From contig CM077671.1 in the NCBI GenBank assembly GCA_039707655.1, positions 365,082,720-365,146,719 on the forward strand: a stretch of 64,000 nucleotides of DNA. The letters are read 5' to 3'. The DNA is from Elymus sibiricus. Taxonomy: Eukaryota; Streptophyta; Magnoliopsida; Poales; Poaceae. A program made the translations under genes and the position numbers. Of this stretch, positions 20,434 through 32,258 are shown one piece after another (positions within the stretch are counted from its first letter, which is position 1; each line of letters begins with the position of its first letter). The notes beneath the pieces were generated by a model that worked only from the letters and a program-made list of their open reading frames with translations, was not told the origin of the DNA and made no database searches.

Positions 20434-22056
20434 TACGCGGCAGCAAAACTACTTTTGCACTTTCCAATACCTTGTGGGCTTTATCCCTTTGGCTCATATA
20501 AAGTGTTGCTGCACCCGAACACTTCGGTAAACATCCGGAACCCTTTCCGGTGAACTTCGGAACTCTTCCGGAGATCAAAACACTATTATCACATATATCA
20601 ATCTTTACCTCCGGACTATTCCGGAGATCCTCGTCATGTCCGGGATCTTATCCGGGACTCCGAACAACTTTCGGTCACCAACATAATAACTCAATTATAC
20701 TAATCGTCACCAAACGTTAAGTGTGTAGACCCTGCGGGTTCGAGAACTATGTAGACATGACCGAGACACCTCTACGGCCAATAACCAATAGCGGGACCTG
20801 GATGCCCATATTGGCTCCTACATATTCTACGAAGATCTTTATCGGTCGAACCTCTATGTCAAGGATTCAGTTAATCCCGTATGCTGTTCCCTTTGTTCTT
20901 CGGTATGTTACTTGCCCGAGATTCGATCGTTGGTATCACTATACCTAGTTCAATCTCGTTACCGGCAAGTCTCTTTACTCGTTCCGTAATACAAGATCCT
21001 GTGGCTAACTATTTAGTCACTTTGCTTGCAAGGCTCAATGTGATGTTGTATTACCGAGTGGGCCCTGAGATACCTCTCCGTCACACGGAGTAACAAATCC
21101 CAGTCTTGATCCATGCCAACCCAACAGACACCCTCGGAAATACCTGTAGAGCACCTTTACAGTCACCCAGTTACGTTGCGACGTTTGATACACACAAGGT
21201 ATTCCTCCGGTGTCAGTGAGTTGCATGATCTCATGGTCAAAGGAACAGATACTTGACATGCAGAAAACAATAGCAATAAACTGACACGATCAAATGCTAC
21301 GTTCTTAGTTTGGGTCTTGTCCATCACATCATTCTCCTAATGATATGATCCCGTTATCAAATGACATCTCATGTCAATGGCTAGGAAACCTTAACCATCT
21401 TTGATCAACGAGCTAGTCAACTAGAGGCTTACTAGGGACACAGTGTTGTCTATGTACCCACACATGTATTTGAGTTTCCAATCAATACAATTATAGCATG
21501 GATAATAAACGATTATCATGAACAAGGAAATATAATAATAACCAATTTATTATTGCCTCTAGGGCATATTTCCAACACTTATAATGCTATGGTTGGGTTT
21601 TACCTTAATGATCTTTAGTAGTTGCGGATGCTTGCTAGAGTTCCAATCATAAGTGCATATGATCCAAGTAGAGAAAGTATGTTAGCTTATGCCTCTCCCT
21701 CATATAAAATTGCAATAATGATTACCGGTCTAGTTATCGATTGCCTAGGGACAAGTAACTTTCTTGTGACAAGAAGCTCTCTACTAAGACTAACTTAGTT
21801 GTTTCTTCATCTAAACAGCCCCTAGATTTTATTTACGTGTTCTTTATTATCTTGCAAACCTATCCTATCACACCTACAAAGTACTTCTAGTTTCATACTT
21901 GTTCTAGGTAAAGCGAACGTTAAGCGTGCGTAGAGTTGTATCGGTGGTCGATAGAACTTGAGGGAATATTTGTTCTACCTTTAGCTCCTCGTTGGGTTCG
22001 ACACTCTTACTTATCGAGAAAGGCTACAATTGATCCCCTATACTTTTGGGTTATCA

Positions 22057-25000
22057 ATAGTTGATGGCCTTTCCTTTTCAATGTTGTCATTGACAGCTTG
22101 GACCTGCGAGAACTCACTATGTCTGGTCGTCAGTACACGTGGGCCAATAATCGATCTATTCCAACTTATGAAAAACTTGACCGGGTGCTAGTAACCATCG
22201 ACTGGGAATATAAATATCCCTTTGCCTTGGTGCGTCCGCTAGAAAGAATTGAGGCCTTATCGGATCATGCTCCATTGCTAACCGATTTTGGCCAAACAAC
22301 TCCAAGCTCTAACACTCCACAGTTTAAATTCGAACTGGGGTGGTTCACTAGAGAGGGATTCCATGACGTGGTTAAGAAGGTGTGGGCGCATTAACCTCGG
22401 GGTAACACGCCCATTTAACGATGGAACAATCGAATTCGCGCATTGCGTCGATTCCTTCGTGGATGGGCTAAAAATATCACGGGCATATACAAAAAAGAAA
22501 AGTTGCGACTATCAACATTAATCGATACCCTTGATAAAATTGCGGAGGTGAGGCCCCTTTCTGCTGTTGAGATTGAGCAAAAAAGCCGTCTAAATGAGCA
22601 GATCACCCGTCTTTTACGCGAGGAAGAGATTAAATGGTACCAACGGTGCAAGGCCGACTCGCTTGTTCAAGGTGATGACAATACGAAATACTTTCAAATG
22701 TTGGCAAATGGCAGACATAGAAAGAAACGTATTTTCGCACTTGACCAGGACGAAGGCCGTATCGAGGGTGATGTACCGCTCAGAAACTTCATTACTAAGT
22801 ACTACAAAGAGCTTTTTGGTCCTTCAGCTGAAAGTTCCTTTGCCCTGGATGAGTCTAATACTCATGATATCCCTCAAGTTTCGGAGGCGGAAAATAATTT
22901 TTTAACCTCTCCGTTCACTGAGGAGGAAATTCACACCGCGGTGTTTCAAATGGAACACAAGAAGGCCCCTGGGCCAGACGGTTTTCCAGCAGAGTTTTAT
23001 CCGTGTTTTTGAGATATGATTAAGGTGGACTTGGTTGAGTTGTTTAACCAATTACATATCGAAAACCTTGACATTGCTCGTTTAAACTTTGGGGAAATTA
23101 TTCTACTGCCCAAGACTAATGAGGCTAGTTGTATTCAACAAAATCGACCGATTTGCCTCCTAAATGTCGGCTTTAAAATCTTTACAAAGGTTGCAACAAA
23201 TCGGTTGAATGGGGTGGCTGACCATGTGGTCAAACCCACTCAAACGGCGTTTATGCAGGGATGCAACATACTAGATGGAGTGGTTGCGCTGCATGAAACC
23301 GTCATGAGCTTCACCGTAAAAAGTTGAGCGGAGTCATCCTGAAAATTGATTTCAAAAAGGCCTATGATAAAGTAAAGTGGCCCTTTCTCTTGCAAACTTT
23401 ACGCATGAAGGGGTTTTCGCCAAAATGGTGTCGATGGGTAGAGAGTTTCATTTCTGGAGGTAGTGTGGCTATCAAAGTCAATGATGATGTTGGCAACTAT
23501 TTTCAGACCAAGAAGGGTCTTCGCCAAGGGGCCCCCATATCCCCTATTTTGTTCAACATCGCGGCCGATATGTTAGCTATCCTTGTTGAGAGGGCTAAGG
23601 TGGCCGGTCAGATTAGTGGTGTTATTCCTCATTTGGTAGAAGAAGGTCTGTCTATTTTACAATATGCGGATGACACTATTCTTTTTATGGATAATAACCT
23701 AGATATGGCAAGAAATCTCAAGCTGCTTTTATGCGCATTTGAGGAGCTCTCTGGTCTCAAAATTAATTTTCATAAGAGTGAGCTTTATTGCTTCGGTGAT
23801 GCTGCAGAGTCAGCAGCTGAGTATGCTGACATTTTCGGCTGCCAGCTCGGGCAGTTTCCGAGTAGATACCTCGGTATTCCGATTCACTATCGACGCTTAA
23901 CCATCGCTGAGTGGAAGTATGTGGAAGAGAGACTTGAGAAACGGCTAGCTAGTTGGAAGGCCAAACTCTTGTCATACGGGGGGCGATTGATTTTGATCAA
24001 TTCTGTCCTTAGAAATATGGTTCTATACATGTTGTCTTTCTTCCACTTACCGAAAGAGGTTCTTCAACGTCTAGATTACTTTAGATCCCGATTTTTTGGC
24101 AATGTGATAATGAATCCAAGAAATATCGTCTGGCTAGGTGGACTGCATTATGTCGCCCTAAAAGTCAAGGGGGTCTTGGAACTCAAGATCTTGAGATTAA
24201 AAACATCGCTCTTCTCAGTAAATGGGTTTACAAATTACTCACTGAAAATGGAGTGTGGCAGGAAATCATTCGTAACAAATACGTGGGGTCCAAAGCCATT
24301 TCCCAAGTTCATTGGAAACCCGGTGATTCACATTTTTGGTATGGTGTCATGAAGGCCAATGATTTTTTTTTCAATTTGGCACTTTCTTAGTTAGGGATGG
24401 TTCTCAGGTTCGATTCTGGGAAGATACCTGGCTAGGCACCACCCCACTTATGGTGCAGCACCCTAGCTTGTACAGGATTGGTCAGACATAAATTTGTCAC
24501 GATCAAACAAGTTTTGGGACAAGAAAACCCCGATATTTCTTTTCGTAGGGATCTCTTGGGCCCTCGCCTGGCAGCATGGAATGAATTACTCTCTCGTCTG
24601 GAGGACATTCAACTGACAGGTGAGCCGGACAAGTTTCAATGGAAGCTGCATCAGAATGGCAATTTCTCAGTGAAGTCATTGTACGATGCAATGGTTCATA
24701 GCGATGTTCCCATTGATAACAAAAAATTGTGGAAGCTAAAAATTCCGCTAAGAGTGAAGATATTTCTCTGGTTTTTAAGCAGAGGGGTCATCTTAATTAG
24801 AGATAACCTGGCACGATGTAACTGGCAAGGTAGTAAGACATGTGTCTTTTGTCAACACGACGAGTCTATTAAACACTTATTTTTTGAGTGTAAGTTCGCT
24901 TGGGCAATATAGGCCATTGTGCAAGTACCTTCAAATCTATTCCCCCCACGTAGTGCACGTAACATCTTCGGCAACTAGTTGAGGGGTATTGATAAACAAT

Positions 25001-25441
25001 TTTTTGCACATATTCTTGTGGGGGCGGCTGCCTTATGCTGGGCATTGTGCCTTACCAGGAATGATGTGGTTTTTAATCATAAATGTGTTTCTTCTCCTGT
25101 ACAGGTTATTCATGCATGTACGCGATGGCTCCGTACTTGGTCTATCCTGCAGAGGCCGGAGGACAGAGACCTTTTTATGATGGCGTCTACACGGTTGGAG
25201 CGTACGGCCACGGAGGTTTTCTCCCGACATGGATGGCGGTCTAATCTCCGGATAGGATCTACCACACCCTAGGTTGGATTGATTTATCTTTATATTTTCT
25301 TGCTGCAAAACAATGTTTATTTTTCGGTTATTTGGACTTGTTGGCTGTGTGCATCATGTTATGCAGAGGCCGGACATTTTTTCGATGCGGTTGTATCACC
25401 TTGATAAATCAATTCAATGAAATGTCCTTTATCGAAAAAAA
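22057..25441 (+). pseudogene. LINE retrotransposon ORF2 remnant (endonuclease C-terminus, RT, zf-RVT)
   Basis: A decayed non-LTR element on the plus strand, entered from the right end of the gypsy LTR. The first fragment carries the end of the APE-type endonuclease (SDHAPLL, frame 22098-22394). The reverse transcriptase is spread over 22443-24352, with APGPDGFPAEF, ILKIDFKKAYDKV, GLRQGAPISPILFN and the catalytic LQYADDT. A zf-RVT region (LKIPLRVKIFLWFL..CVFCQHDESIKHLFFEC) lies near 24700-24900. Several stops and frameshifts (for example stops at 23010 and 23325, and a break near 24380) make it non-functional. It ends with TCAATTCAATGAAATGTCC and a short A-run at about 25441, a typical grass LINE tail. 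The 5' end lies to the left of the nested gypsy element, outside the window. Confidence 0.9.
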
Positions 25442-25789
25442 TACGGAGAGCATGTAAAGAGATCATTATTAAGGAAAAATTCATATTTTGCACACAAAAT
25501 AATCTTGTATACTCCATCCGTATCAAAATATAAGATGTTTTACAGAGGGTATGTTATAAGTAGTTGACAGGGTCGCCCAAAAAATGAAAGCAAGGAATTA
25601 CCACAAAAAGTAGAAACATCCAACCTACATTAAAAAATAGGCTAGAAAATCCTACGAATTCAGAAACATCTAAGTAAGAAATTACCACAAACATTAGAGA
25701 CATCCAACCCTACATTAAAAATATAGGCTAGAAAATCCTAAAAGTTCAGAAACATCCTGACCTTTTAAAAAATAATAGTACTACGTATG

Positions 25790-27470
25790 CTTCTTCGGTG
25801 TTGAAAGTCTGCTTCCATAGTTCAAACAAGTTATTGGTGAATTTGGTATGTAGGTGACACAAACCTGTTCAGTTTTCTGCTTCAAAGTAAGATGAGTTAT
25901 ACTGAGATTGCACATTTTCATGCATCATACTGACGGGGCTCCCAAATTATATTTCATATGCTACTTTGGTTTAGACAGAATGCTTCCATACGGGGCATGC
26001 CCCATATTATAGTATCGATGTTTCTTCAGCGTAGGTAGTTTGCTTCCGTAATCTAGTTTCTAATTTTTCTTTGTATTTATATTGTTCTTTTTTTCAGCAC
26101 CATTTTGATCATAACACAACCCCGTGTATGTTGTGACAAACCAACTCGTCGCTTCGTGCTTCCTATGCTTCTTTCGCATATGTTTCCTACAGTATGGAAT
26201 TTTCTCATCGTCTCAGTTTTATATGCTTCCATTGCCTATCATGTATGTTTTGATCAATCAAATCGCTGCTCCATGTAAGCTATGGTTCCTACTTCTACAT
26301 TTCTCATATGTTTCTATACCAATGCTTTTTTTCATCTCAATTTCTATGCTTCCACTACCTATCATATATGTTCCGATAGATCAAATTGTTGTTTCCTCTA
26401 AGCCTAATTTCATTTTTGTTTGTATCTACTGCCTATTATTTACGTTTTGATATATTCAAACCTTCTTTTCGTCTCATCGCATATGGTAGCCTATTCTTTA
26501 CCTCTCGTTCCAGGGTTGGATGCAACATTTCTATGATTTAGATAGGTGAGTTTTTTCTGATGTAAGCTTACTATTGTACACTTGTACATATGTTTTGCGC
26601 CACACTATGTCAAAAATGCATCATTGGTTTCTCAAACGCCTTGCACTGACCTCTCCACACGATGTCGACGACATCAATCTGAAGGCGATGACAGAGGTGC
26701 TAGAGACATGAGCGGAGATAGCAACCCAACCCTCCCCGAAGATGTACTTGATGACGTAGTGTGTGATCTCGAGCTTCCGCAACCATTAAACCGACCAGGA
26801 TATCACCATGTTGTGGTTAATAGCTGGCAGCATGCAGCAGCCCTGTTGCTTGCTGCCATCACAGCATCGACAATTTTTATTCGGCGATACTCTACCTATG
26901 CATTCCCTATTATGCCACTGCAACCGAAGACTATACCCTTGCTTCCCAGCCATCTTAGACATTTTTTTTAGAAAAAGAGCCATCTTAGACATGGACCTTA
27001 TAAGATTTTTTGTTGTAATATAAGTATTTTTTGTTGTTGTAATTGTATTGGGATTTTATTGCATGGAAACAAATTCCCTTCTCTTCGATGGCAATTTTCC
27101 GTTTGTTAGGAAACAATGTACAATTTATGTTTTAGCCAAAATATATTTAATTGTAGTCGATAGAAGCAATAAGTTGCAGTGGAAGCAAATTTTTCTAGTT
27201 GGCTTCAACAAATTCTCGCATAATTGGAAGGAAATAAACATTACAATGGGCAATAAATTCTGTAAGATCGAATAAAAGTTTCTATTAGATTGAATAGATT
27301 TGATTTTAGTTGAAGCAAATTATTGAGTCGCGGGAAGCATATATGTGATGCAGTTAATTGGATGCAAACACTTTTTAGGGAAGTAGAAACATACTTAATC
27401 AAAGCCTCGATAGGAAGCATGTCTATGTGGGCACAAATTCTGGATAGTCTGCTTGTAGGAGGAATATATA
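25790..27470. repeat. TGCTTCC/GGAAGCA motif region in inverted arrangement, possible DNA transposon
   Basis: TGCTTCC and close variants recur on the plus strand in 25790-26470, including a diverged tandem unit of about 120 bp (26210-26400). From about 27060 to 27470 the motif appears as the reverse complement (GGAAGCA, GAAGCAA). The centre, 26530-26990, is more GC-balanced and holds an unassigned frame. Arrays of GGAAGCAA occur in grass Mutator-like or Pack-type elements as I remember them, but I could not locate terminal inverted repeats or a target duplication here. Confidence 0.4.
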
Positions 27471-27705
27471 CTATCGTAAGAGTTGTTAGCGGGGTATATA
27501 TTAAAGAAGCAGTCAATTAACAAACCAATGCAGGAAATCTCGCGTGGGCCTGATTAGCTAATCCGACGATCTGCATGCACTTCATCGAACGGTCTTCTAC
27601 TAGTCTGATACGCAAAGTATCTGTGGTCTGATCCCTAGCGGTGCCCACTAAGTTAAAGTTATCAGAAAAGGGCATACCACAACCCCCAATGAATTGCAGC
27701 CACAC

Positions 27706-29236
27706 ATGGCGCAATTTCAAGTCCAAGCAAATACCATTTTTTCAGCAGTGGAGCCCTATAGGGAAGAGGCATGACAGTGAGGAGGCGGCAAACATCCTTG
27801 CGAAGATCAAAAATATTCACGCAGTCCACAAGAGCTCGTAATCGCCTTGCTTTTGCTATTAACTCATTCTCACACATGCTTGAGTTGCACGTTGTATCCT
27901 TGTTATGTGAAGTACTCCTTATCTTACTTGTTCTTTCCATAGGACTCTGTAAAACCTTGGTCCGATGTTGTCTTTATAAATTTAAAGTCGGACGCTGCTT
28001 GTGCCTTTCTCAAGGCGTGGCAACGGCCATGGACCAGACCAAGGCAAGCGGGGAGAGACACGTGCTTGTGTCTATCGCTGAGGTTTCGCCTCGTTCGAAC
28101 TTCATATTCACAGCAGTAACGATCTGTCTTCCTAGAGAAGAGGACCCTTAGAACTTGTCGCCTTGCAGGGTCACCTTTGATAGACGTACTCTGCGGCGTG
28201 GTTTGACACCTATTCCCAACACCACCCATTCCCGTTCCAAATTCCCCCTTCAGTGATGCTACTACAAGGTTACCTTCAACCACACTGATGACCGTTTCAA
28301 TCGAATGTGCTTCCTCTTATGGCTCAAACCTAGGATGCCATACTGCTCTCGAATTTGGGTGCTCATGCCTGAGAAGTGACCAGGAGAGTCTCCTACATAT
28401 ATATAGAATGGTCAACTTAGTGTTCATAGCTAGCTTTACTACTGAACTAAAATATATTGCTCACTACCTTACTGGCCAATAATTGTTTCATTGCACACAT
28501 CACTGCCTGTGTACTTTGGATGGTTAGCATACAAAGTAAAGTTATCAGAAAAGGACAAACCCCAACCTCCAATGCAATGCAGCCACACATGTCTCTAGCA
28601 GCACTAGTAATAATTTCTTCAAGACAAATGTCTATTTATTACAGATGTATATACTATATACCAATACAATGCAAATATAGACCAGCGTAAGGGATGAGAA
28701 GGACCAATACATGTTGGCCTTTCCCCCTTAAAGGATCAATCCAAATGGCCGATACATGTGATTGTAGACCTTCCTGGTCAGATCAGCATGTGTCGTAGCT
28801 AGCGCTCCACCATTGTAACGCCGCACAAGTTAGCAGAATTCTTTATAGAGTACATGGCGATAAGTTCTGAGGTTGGATCTGTGTGAACGTAGGTGTACAT
28901 ATAGATCAAATTGTATAATTCGCTGGCTAATACCTAAGTAATCTCAGTTAGAAATAATAATGGATGAAAATACCCTTTAAATATTTTTGAGGGGGAGGGG
29001 GTGTGTACCCGAGAAACACCCCATAATGCAAATACAAATCTGATTGTATGGAAATTTTGTCGAACAACTTGTTGACACTAAAGAACATACACAAAGTTGG
29101 TTTCTTGATGGATATATGTTCGAACTCTTTACAAAATTCACAATCATCTTTGAGACTCGACTCATTGATGTTTTCTCCTCGGGCCAGTGGATGCCAAAAA
29201 TGGCATTTGCTTGGACTTGAAATTGCGTGATGTGTA
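27706..29236. repeat. Pair of about 38-bp inverted repeats 1.5 kb apart
   Basis: CACAT-N3-GCAATTTCAAGTCCAAGCAAAT at 27706-27736 recurs inverted as ATTTGCTTGGACTTGAAATTGC at 29205-29226, with homology extending to ATGTG at 29236. Outside these arms the flanks do not match. It could be a TIR pair or two inverted copies of a dispersed repeat. Confidence 0.5.
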
Positions 29237-29381
29237 CCAGGTCATCTAATCAGTTTACTCAGCGGCCAAAATATGACTCTTCTGGTTTAGAATCATGTTG
29301 TTAATTGATCTGCTCATCATTGACGAACAAGAAAGATATATACTACACCTTTCCTCTTTCTTTTTTCTATTAGCAGTGATA

Positions 29382-29778
29382 TGTCACGCCCCTAGATCAG
29401 GAGGTGACAAATCGATATCGAACATCACCAAATCCATCGATACAAGTGTTCCTGGTGTATGAATTAAATCACCAAACCAAGGTTCACAAACGAACTACAA
29501 TCCAGAGAAAAGAATCCAGGATGGGAAGAGCATAGAATCAAGGTAGGCAGCAAGAGAGAATCAAGGAGAGGGGATACACTCGTCTGGTACGAGGGAAGGG
29601 AGGAGCTGGAGCTGGAGGAGGAAGAAGGCAAGCCAATTCTATTCTGCTCGATGCCTCACTTCTGGTGTGGCTGATTCTTTTATCCTCTCCCGTGCCAAGT
29701 GCCAACACAAGCCCAAGACCACCTGGGCCACGGCCCATGACAGCAAAGCCTTGTGCAGCCCTATGCACGTGTATGACA
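29382..29778 (-). repeat. 3' LTR of the RRM-carrying element
   Basis: 397 bp, TGTCATACACG...GGGGCGTGACA in sense orientation. The element's long frame runs through the polypurine tract and ends inside this LTR at 29639. Confidence 0.93.
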
Positions 29779-32152
29779 TTATCGCCCCCAAGAAACATTG
29801 CTTGTCCCCAAGCAATGGCGTGATCAGAATGCAACACCTTGTAGCTCCCACCGCAGCCTTGAGATCATGTGGCCTCGACACGAATGGGTTTGCCGACTCC
29901 AAGGTTGCAGTATTACCTGGATCCCATGGCCGCTTTAGATGGACACATTCTTTGGACGGAATAAATCTTGAACTCAATGTATTCCTGTGAACATGACCGG
30001 GATCCCAAATGAGCTGCTGATACGTGCCTGATTCTTGTGTGAACTGCAGTAACTGTAAGAAAATAATTGGCATGTTCCCTTTTACAGGAATGTATTTGTC
30101 CATCTCCCTATATCTCTCTAAGGTCACAAACACCAGATCATGTGGAGAAAGAACTGGAAGAGCCAACATTGCTGAAGTTGCATGACACAAGATCACCAAA
30201 GGGGGAGTAGAAAAATGTTTGTGTACTGGACAGTAACTACTCCCTCCATCTTCCTCTGAAGCACCATAGAGATCGTATGCAACCACAATATGTATTCTCC
30301 TCTGGAGATGCACCAGTGAACCATTTCGACAAATTCGACTCTGGCCAAAATCTTGACAATGAAGTATCTCATCCGCCCAGTGATCCATCAATGTATTATC
30401 ATGAAATTCTGGACCTAAAATTGATTGCAGCTTCCCCAATATAATTGCAAGCATAAGAACAATCTTCCTAATTCTTGGGTCCCATTGCACAAAAATATCA
30501 ATTGCTAGAATCTCAAACTGCACATGATAGAACTTCCCTGCAACTTCTGTAGCTTTCCTATTTGTGTGTGTCATTGTGCAGTGACAGTGTACAGGAAGCC
30601 AGGGCATAAAAAGAAGTATATCACTGGGAGCAAATTGTATGCCTACTCTTAGGAATTCATACACAACACCCAGCCATGATTGGTTTCTAATTATCTGCCC
30701 ACCTAAATCCCATTTCATCTGTACGGACAATGCAGAAGTGCTTTGTTCCATGAACCTATCATTCCCATATAGAAGCAGATAATTACTAGCAGTTTTGCAA
30801 CAACTTCCAAGCATGTTCAGGTAATCACCATAAGACAATTGTCCCAATCTCCTAACCATTTGAGTCAACAATGCCTGGACGGATGTATAGCAGCAAGATG
30901 AACTGAACAACACTGAAATTGTTGCAAACCCATAATCATGCTCAAGACACCTGATGATCCCAGTGTCGTTCCCCTTAAGCTTCATCGTACCAACAAATCG
31001 CCCCAGCACAAATATCTTCAAGGGTTGTACAGTACCCTGCACTTTTGGGTTTTCTCTAACAAGAATACACAGGAAAAATAGAACATAATATGTGGTTTCC
31101 TTTCCAGGATCCCATGGTGCTTTGAACCATTCATCACGTGCAGATCCAAGCAAAAACATTTGCAATGCCGCGCATTCAGTAAGGACCGGCATACTTATTC
31201 CAGGAATATTTGCACCATGCTGGACAGACTGCGCATCAGATTTCCTCATCATAGTGGCATACCCAATAGACGGTGTCCAAGTGAGCATATGCTTCCTAGA
31301 TAGTGTCTCATTTGTCAAACCCGTTTTAGGAAAGCAATTCAGTACCACAATAGCAGTGGAAGATCCCGTGAATGAACCTTGAGGTGTTGGCCATGGGAAA
31401 GCTCGACAATCGCCTCCCTGATCACACATGAAGGACAGCCATGGCAATAACCGTGGCACACAACTACCACCTATGCCCATAACCGGAGAAGGGGATGGCC
31501 AAGTTGTGGGCCCATGCACTTGCACCTTATGAGTGATACCCGGAGCAGTTCGGGGCATCAAGGCGCACGTCAGCTTGTCACAGTTGTTGTGGAGACATAA
31601 CAATGAACAGCTTGCAGGCACTATGCTGACGCAGCCGGTGGAAGAAGGGAGGACGTCCTCGCCCTCGTGAGCCTTCGCGACATCGCTGATGGTCCATGAT
31701 GCGGTGTCGTGGAGTACCGCCTCACAGATGGCCATGGATGTCGTTGTTGCAGAGGGCAACGCGGGAGTTGAAGCTGATGGGGTTGGTGTAGAGACGAGTG
31801 GTTCCAACTCCACATGATCCGCCATCTCCACACAATCCCAATCGACCACGACAGGTTCGGAGTTGGGAAGCCTGTGGACGCTGATCGATGGCGGAGCGTG
31901 CTGGATGTCCAGAAGGCAGAAACCATCATAGATGCACCGTCCATGCAATGCGCCCTTAGCTTGGCTCGCCTCCAGCCATGACTGGAACTCCACAAATACC
32001 TCCATGTGTGTGGATTTATGCGACACACACAGATCGTGCACCCCATAGGCACCAAAGAGCTCATCTAGTACCTCATCTGTTACCTGGTAAATCAAGTGGG
32101 TGATGGTGATGTGCAAAACGCTGCTACTAGTCGCCTCCGGTTGTATTGACAT
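29639..32152 (-). CDS. PTB-like RRM protein encoded by a non-autonomous LTR element
   Basis: 837 aa from the first ATG (32152), fully open; the frame is also open upstream to the primer site but has no earlier ATG. Residues about 12-86 form an RRM very like those of polypyrimidine-tract-binding proteins: VLHITITHLIY (RNP2-like), TDEVLDELFGAYG, HMEVFVEFQS (RNP1-like), ALHGRCIYDGFCLLDIQ. PTB proteins bind CU-rich RNA and act in splicing. The rest (about 90-837) has no domain I recognise. It is rich in Cys, Trp and hydrophobic residues, has WDPG three times plus degenerate copies, and its last 35 or so codons are translated polypurine tract and LTR. No zinc knuckle or protease is visible. It could be a captured host RRM acting as an RNA-binding gag substitute, or a fortuitously open frame downstream of a short RRM gene. 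I am confident of the RRM, not of the full-length product. Confidence 0.7.
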   Translation of the reverse strand: MSIQPEATSSSVLHITITHLIYQVTDEVLDELFGAYGVHDLCVSHKSTHMEVFVEFQSWLEASQAKGALHGRCIYDGFCLLDIQHAPPSISVHRLPNSEPVVVDWDCVEMADHVELEPLVSTPTPSASTPALPSATTTSMAICEAVLHDTASWTISDVAKAHEGEDVLPSSTGCVSIVPASCSLLCLHNNCDKLTCALMPRTAPGITHKVQVHGPTTWPSPSPVMGIGGSCVPRLLPWLSFMCDQGGDCRAFPWPTPQGSFTGSSTAIVVLNCFPKTGLTNETLSRKHMLTWTPSIGYATMMRKSDAQSVQHGANIPGISMPVLTECAALQMFLLGSARDEWFKAPWDPGKETTYYVLFFLCILVRENPKVQGTVQPLKIFVLGRFVGTMKLKGNDTGIIRCLEHDYGFATISVLFSSSCCYTSVQALLTQMVRRLGQLSYGDYLNMLGSCCKTASNYLLLYGNDRFMEQSTSALSVQMKWDLGGQIIRNQSWLGVVYEFLRVGIQFAPSDILLFMPWLPVHCHCTMTHTNRKATEVAGKFYHVQFEILAIDIFVQWDPRIRKIVLMLAIILGKLQSILGPEFHDNTLMDHWADEILHCQDFGQSRICRNGSLVHLQRRIHIVVAYDLYGASEEDGGSSYCPVHKHFSTPPLVILCHATSAMLALPVLSPHDLVFVTLERYREMDKYIPVKGNMPIIFLQLLQFTQESGTYQQLIWDPGHVHRNTLSSRFIPSKECVHLKRPWDPGNTATLESANPFVSRPHDLKAAVGATRCCILITPLLGDKQCFLGAIMSYTCIGLHKALLSWAVAQVVLGLCWHLARERIKESATPEVRHRAE

Positions 32153-32258
32153 TTTGTCGAACAGGTGGTGAGCGGTGGAAAGGAACACCAAATTTGGTGG
32201 AAATTTTCTGGGATTTGTTGAGAAGTCGTGGGTGGATCGAAGAGCTCTGAATACCAAC

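Larger units (their letters stand above)
12540..21577 (-). mobile_element. Copia LTR retrotransposon, Angela/WIS/BARE-1 group, complete
   Basis: 9038 bp, read on the minus strand. The LTR begins TGTTGGAAATATGCCCTAGA in sense orientation, the hallmark of the Triticeae Angela/WIS/BARE-1 group, and both LTRs are 1862 bp. A perfect 5-bp duplication, CTTAT, flanks it (12535-12539 and 21578-21582). Primer site, polypurine tract and a full gag-pol frame are present. The LTR-internal frames translate identically in both copies and I saw no mismatch in the stretches compared, which points to a very recent insertion. All parts needed for autonomous movement appear intact. Confidence 0.95.
19716..21577 (-). 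repeat. 5' LTR of the Angela-type element
   Basis: 1862 bp. In sense orientation it runs from 21577 (TGTTGGAAATA) to 19716 (CCCAACA). It should hold the promoter of the element's genomic RNA, and the primer-binding site follows at 19715. Confidence 0.95.
7637..22056 (+). mobile_element. Gypsy-type LTR retrotransposon, 3' part, non-autonomous family
   Basis: Plus-strand element with an internal region (7637-11501) and a 3' LTR starting TGATACGCC at 11502 and ending GGGTTATCA at 22056. Without the nested copia element the LTR is about 1.51 kb, matching the 1518-bp LTR at 56005-57522 of a relative. The left half has been displaced beyond the window by the CACTA element. Only a gag-like or accessory frame is seen, with no reverse transcriptase or integrase. 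The element sits in a LINE; its right target-duplication copy would be ATAGT at 22057-22061. Confidence 0.85.
11502..22056 (+). repeat. Gypsy 3' LTR, split into 11502-12539 and 21583-22056
   Basis: It begins TGATACGCCTCCGTCGTATC and ends TTATCA. The copia element at 12540-21577 interrupts it, and 21578-21582 is the duplicated CTTAT. The uninterrupted homologous site is present in the relative's LTR near 57040, where GATACCTTATAATGCTATGG reads through, confirming the insertion point to the base. Confidence 0.9.
25442..29381. other. Intergenic region without a recognised gene; repeat remnants
   Basis: Nearly 4 kb between the LINE tail and the next LTR element. It contains a half MITE-like sequence near 25510-25550 (ACTCCATCCGTATCAAAATA), a tandem duplication of about 85-90 bp at 25590-25770, the GGAAGCA/TGCTTCC region, and a pair of inverted repeats. 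AAGTTATCAGAAAAGG with its flank occurs twice (27657 and 28540). Short frames such as 26582-26971 and 27771-28151 have no recognisable domain. Confidence 0.5.

Noticed and set aside
26582..26971. Possible F-box gene (LPEDVLDDVV)
   Set aside because: Only about ten residues fit; no F-box C-terminal half or associated domain follows.
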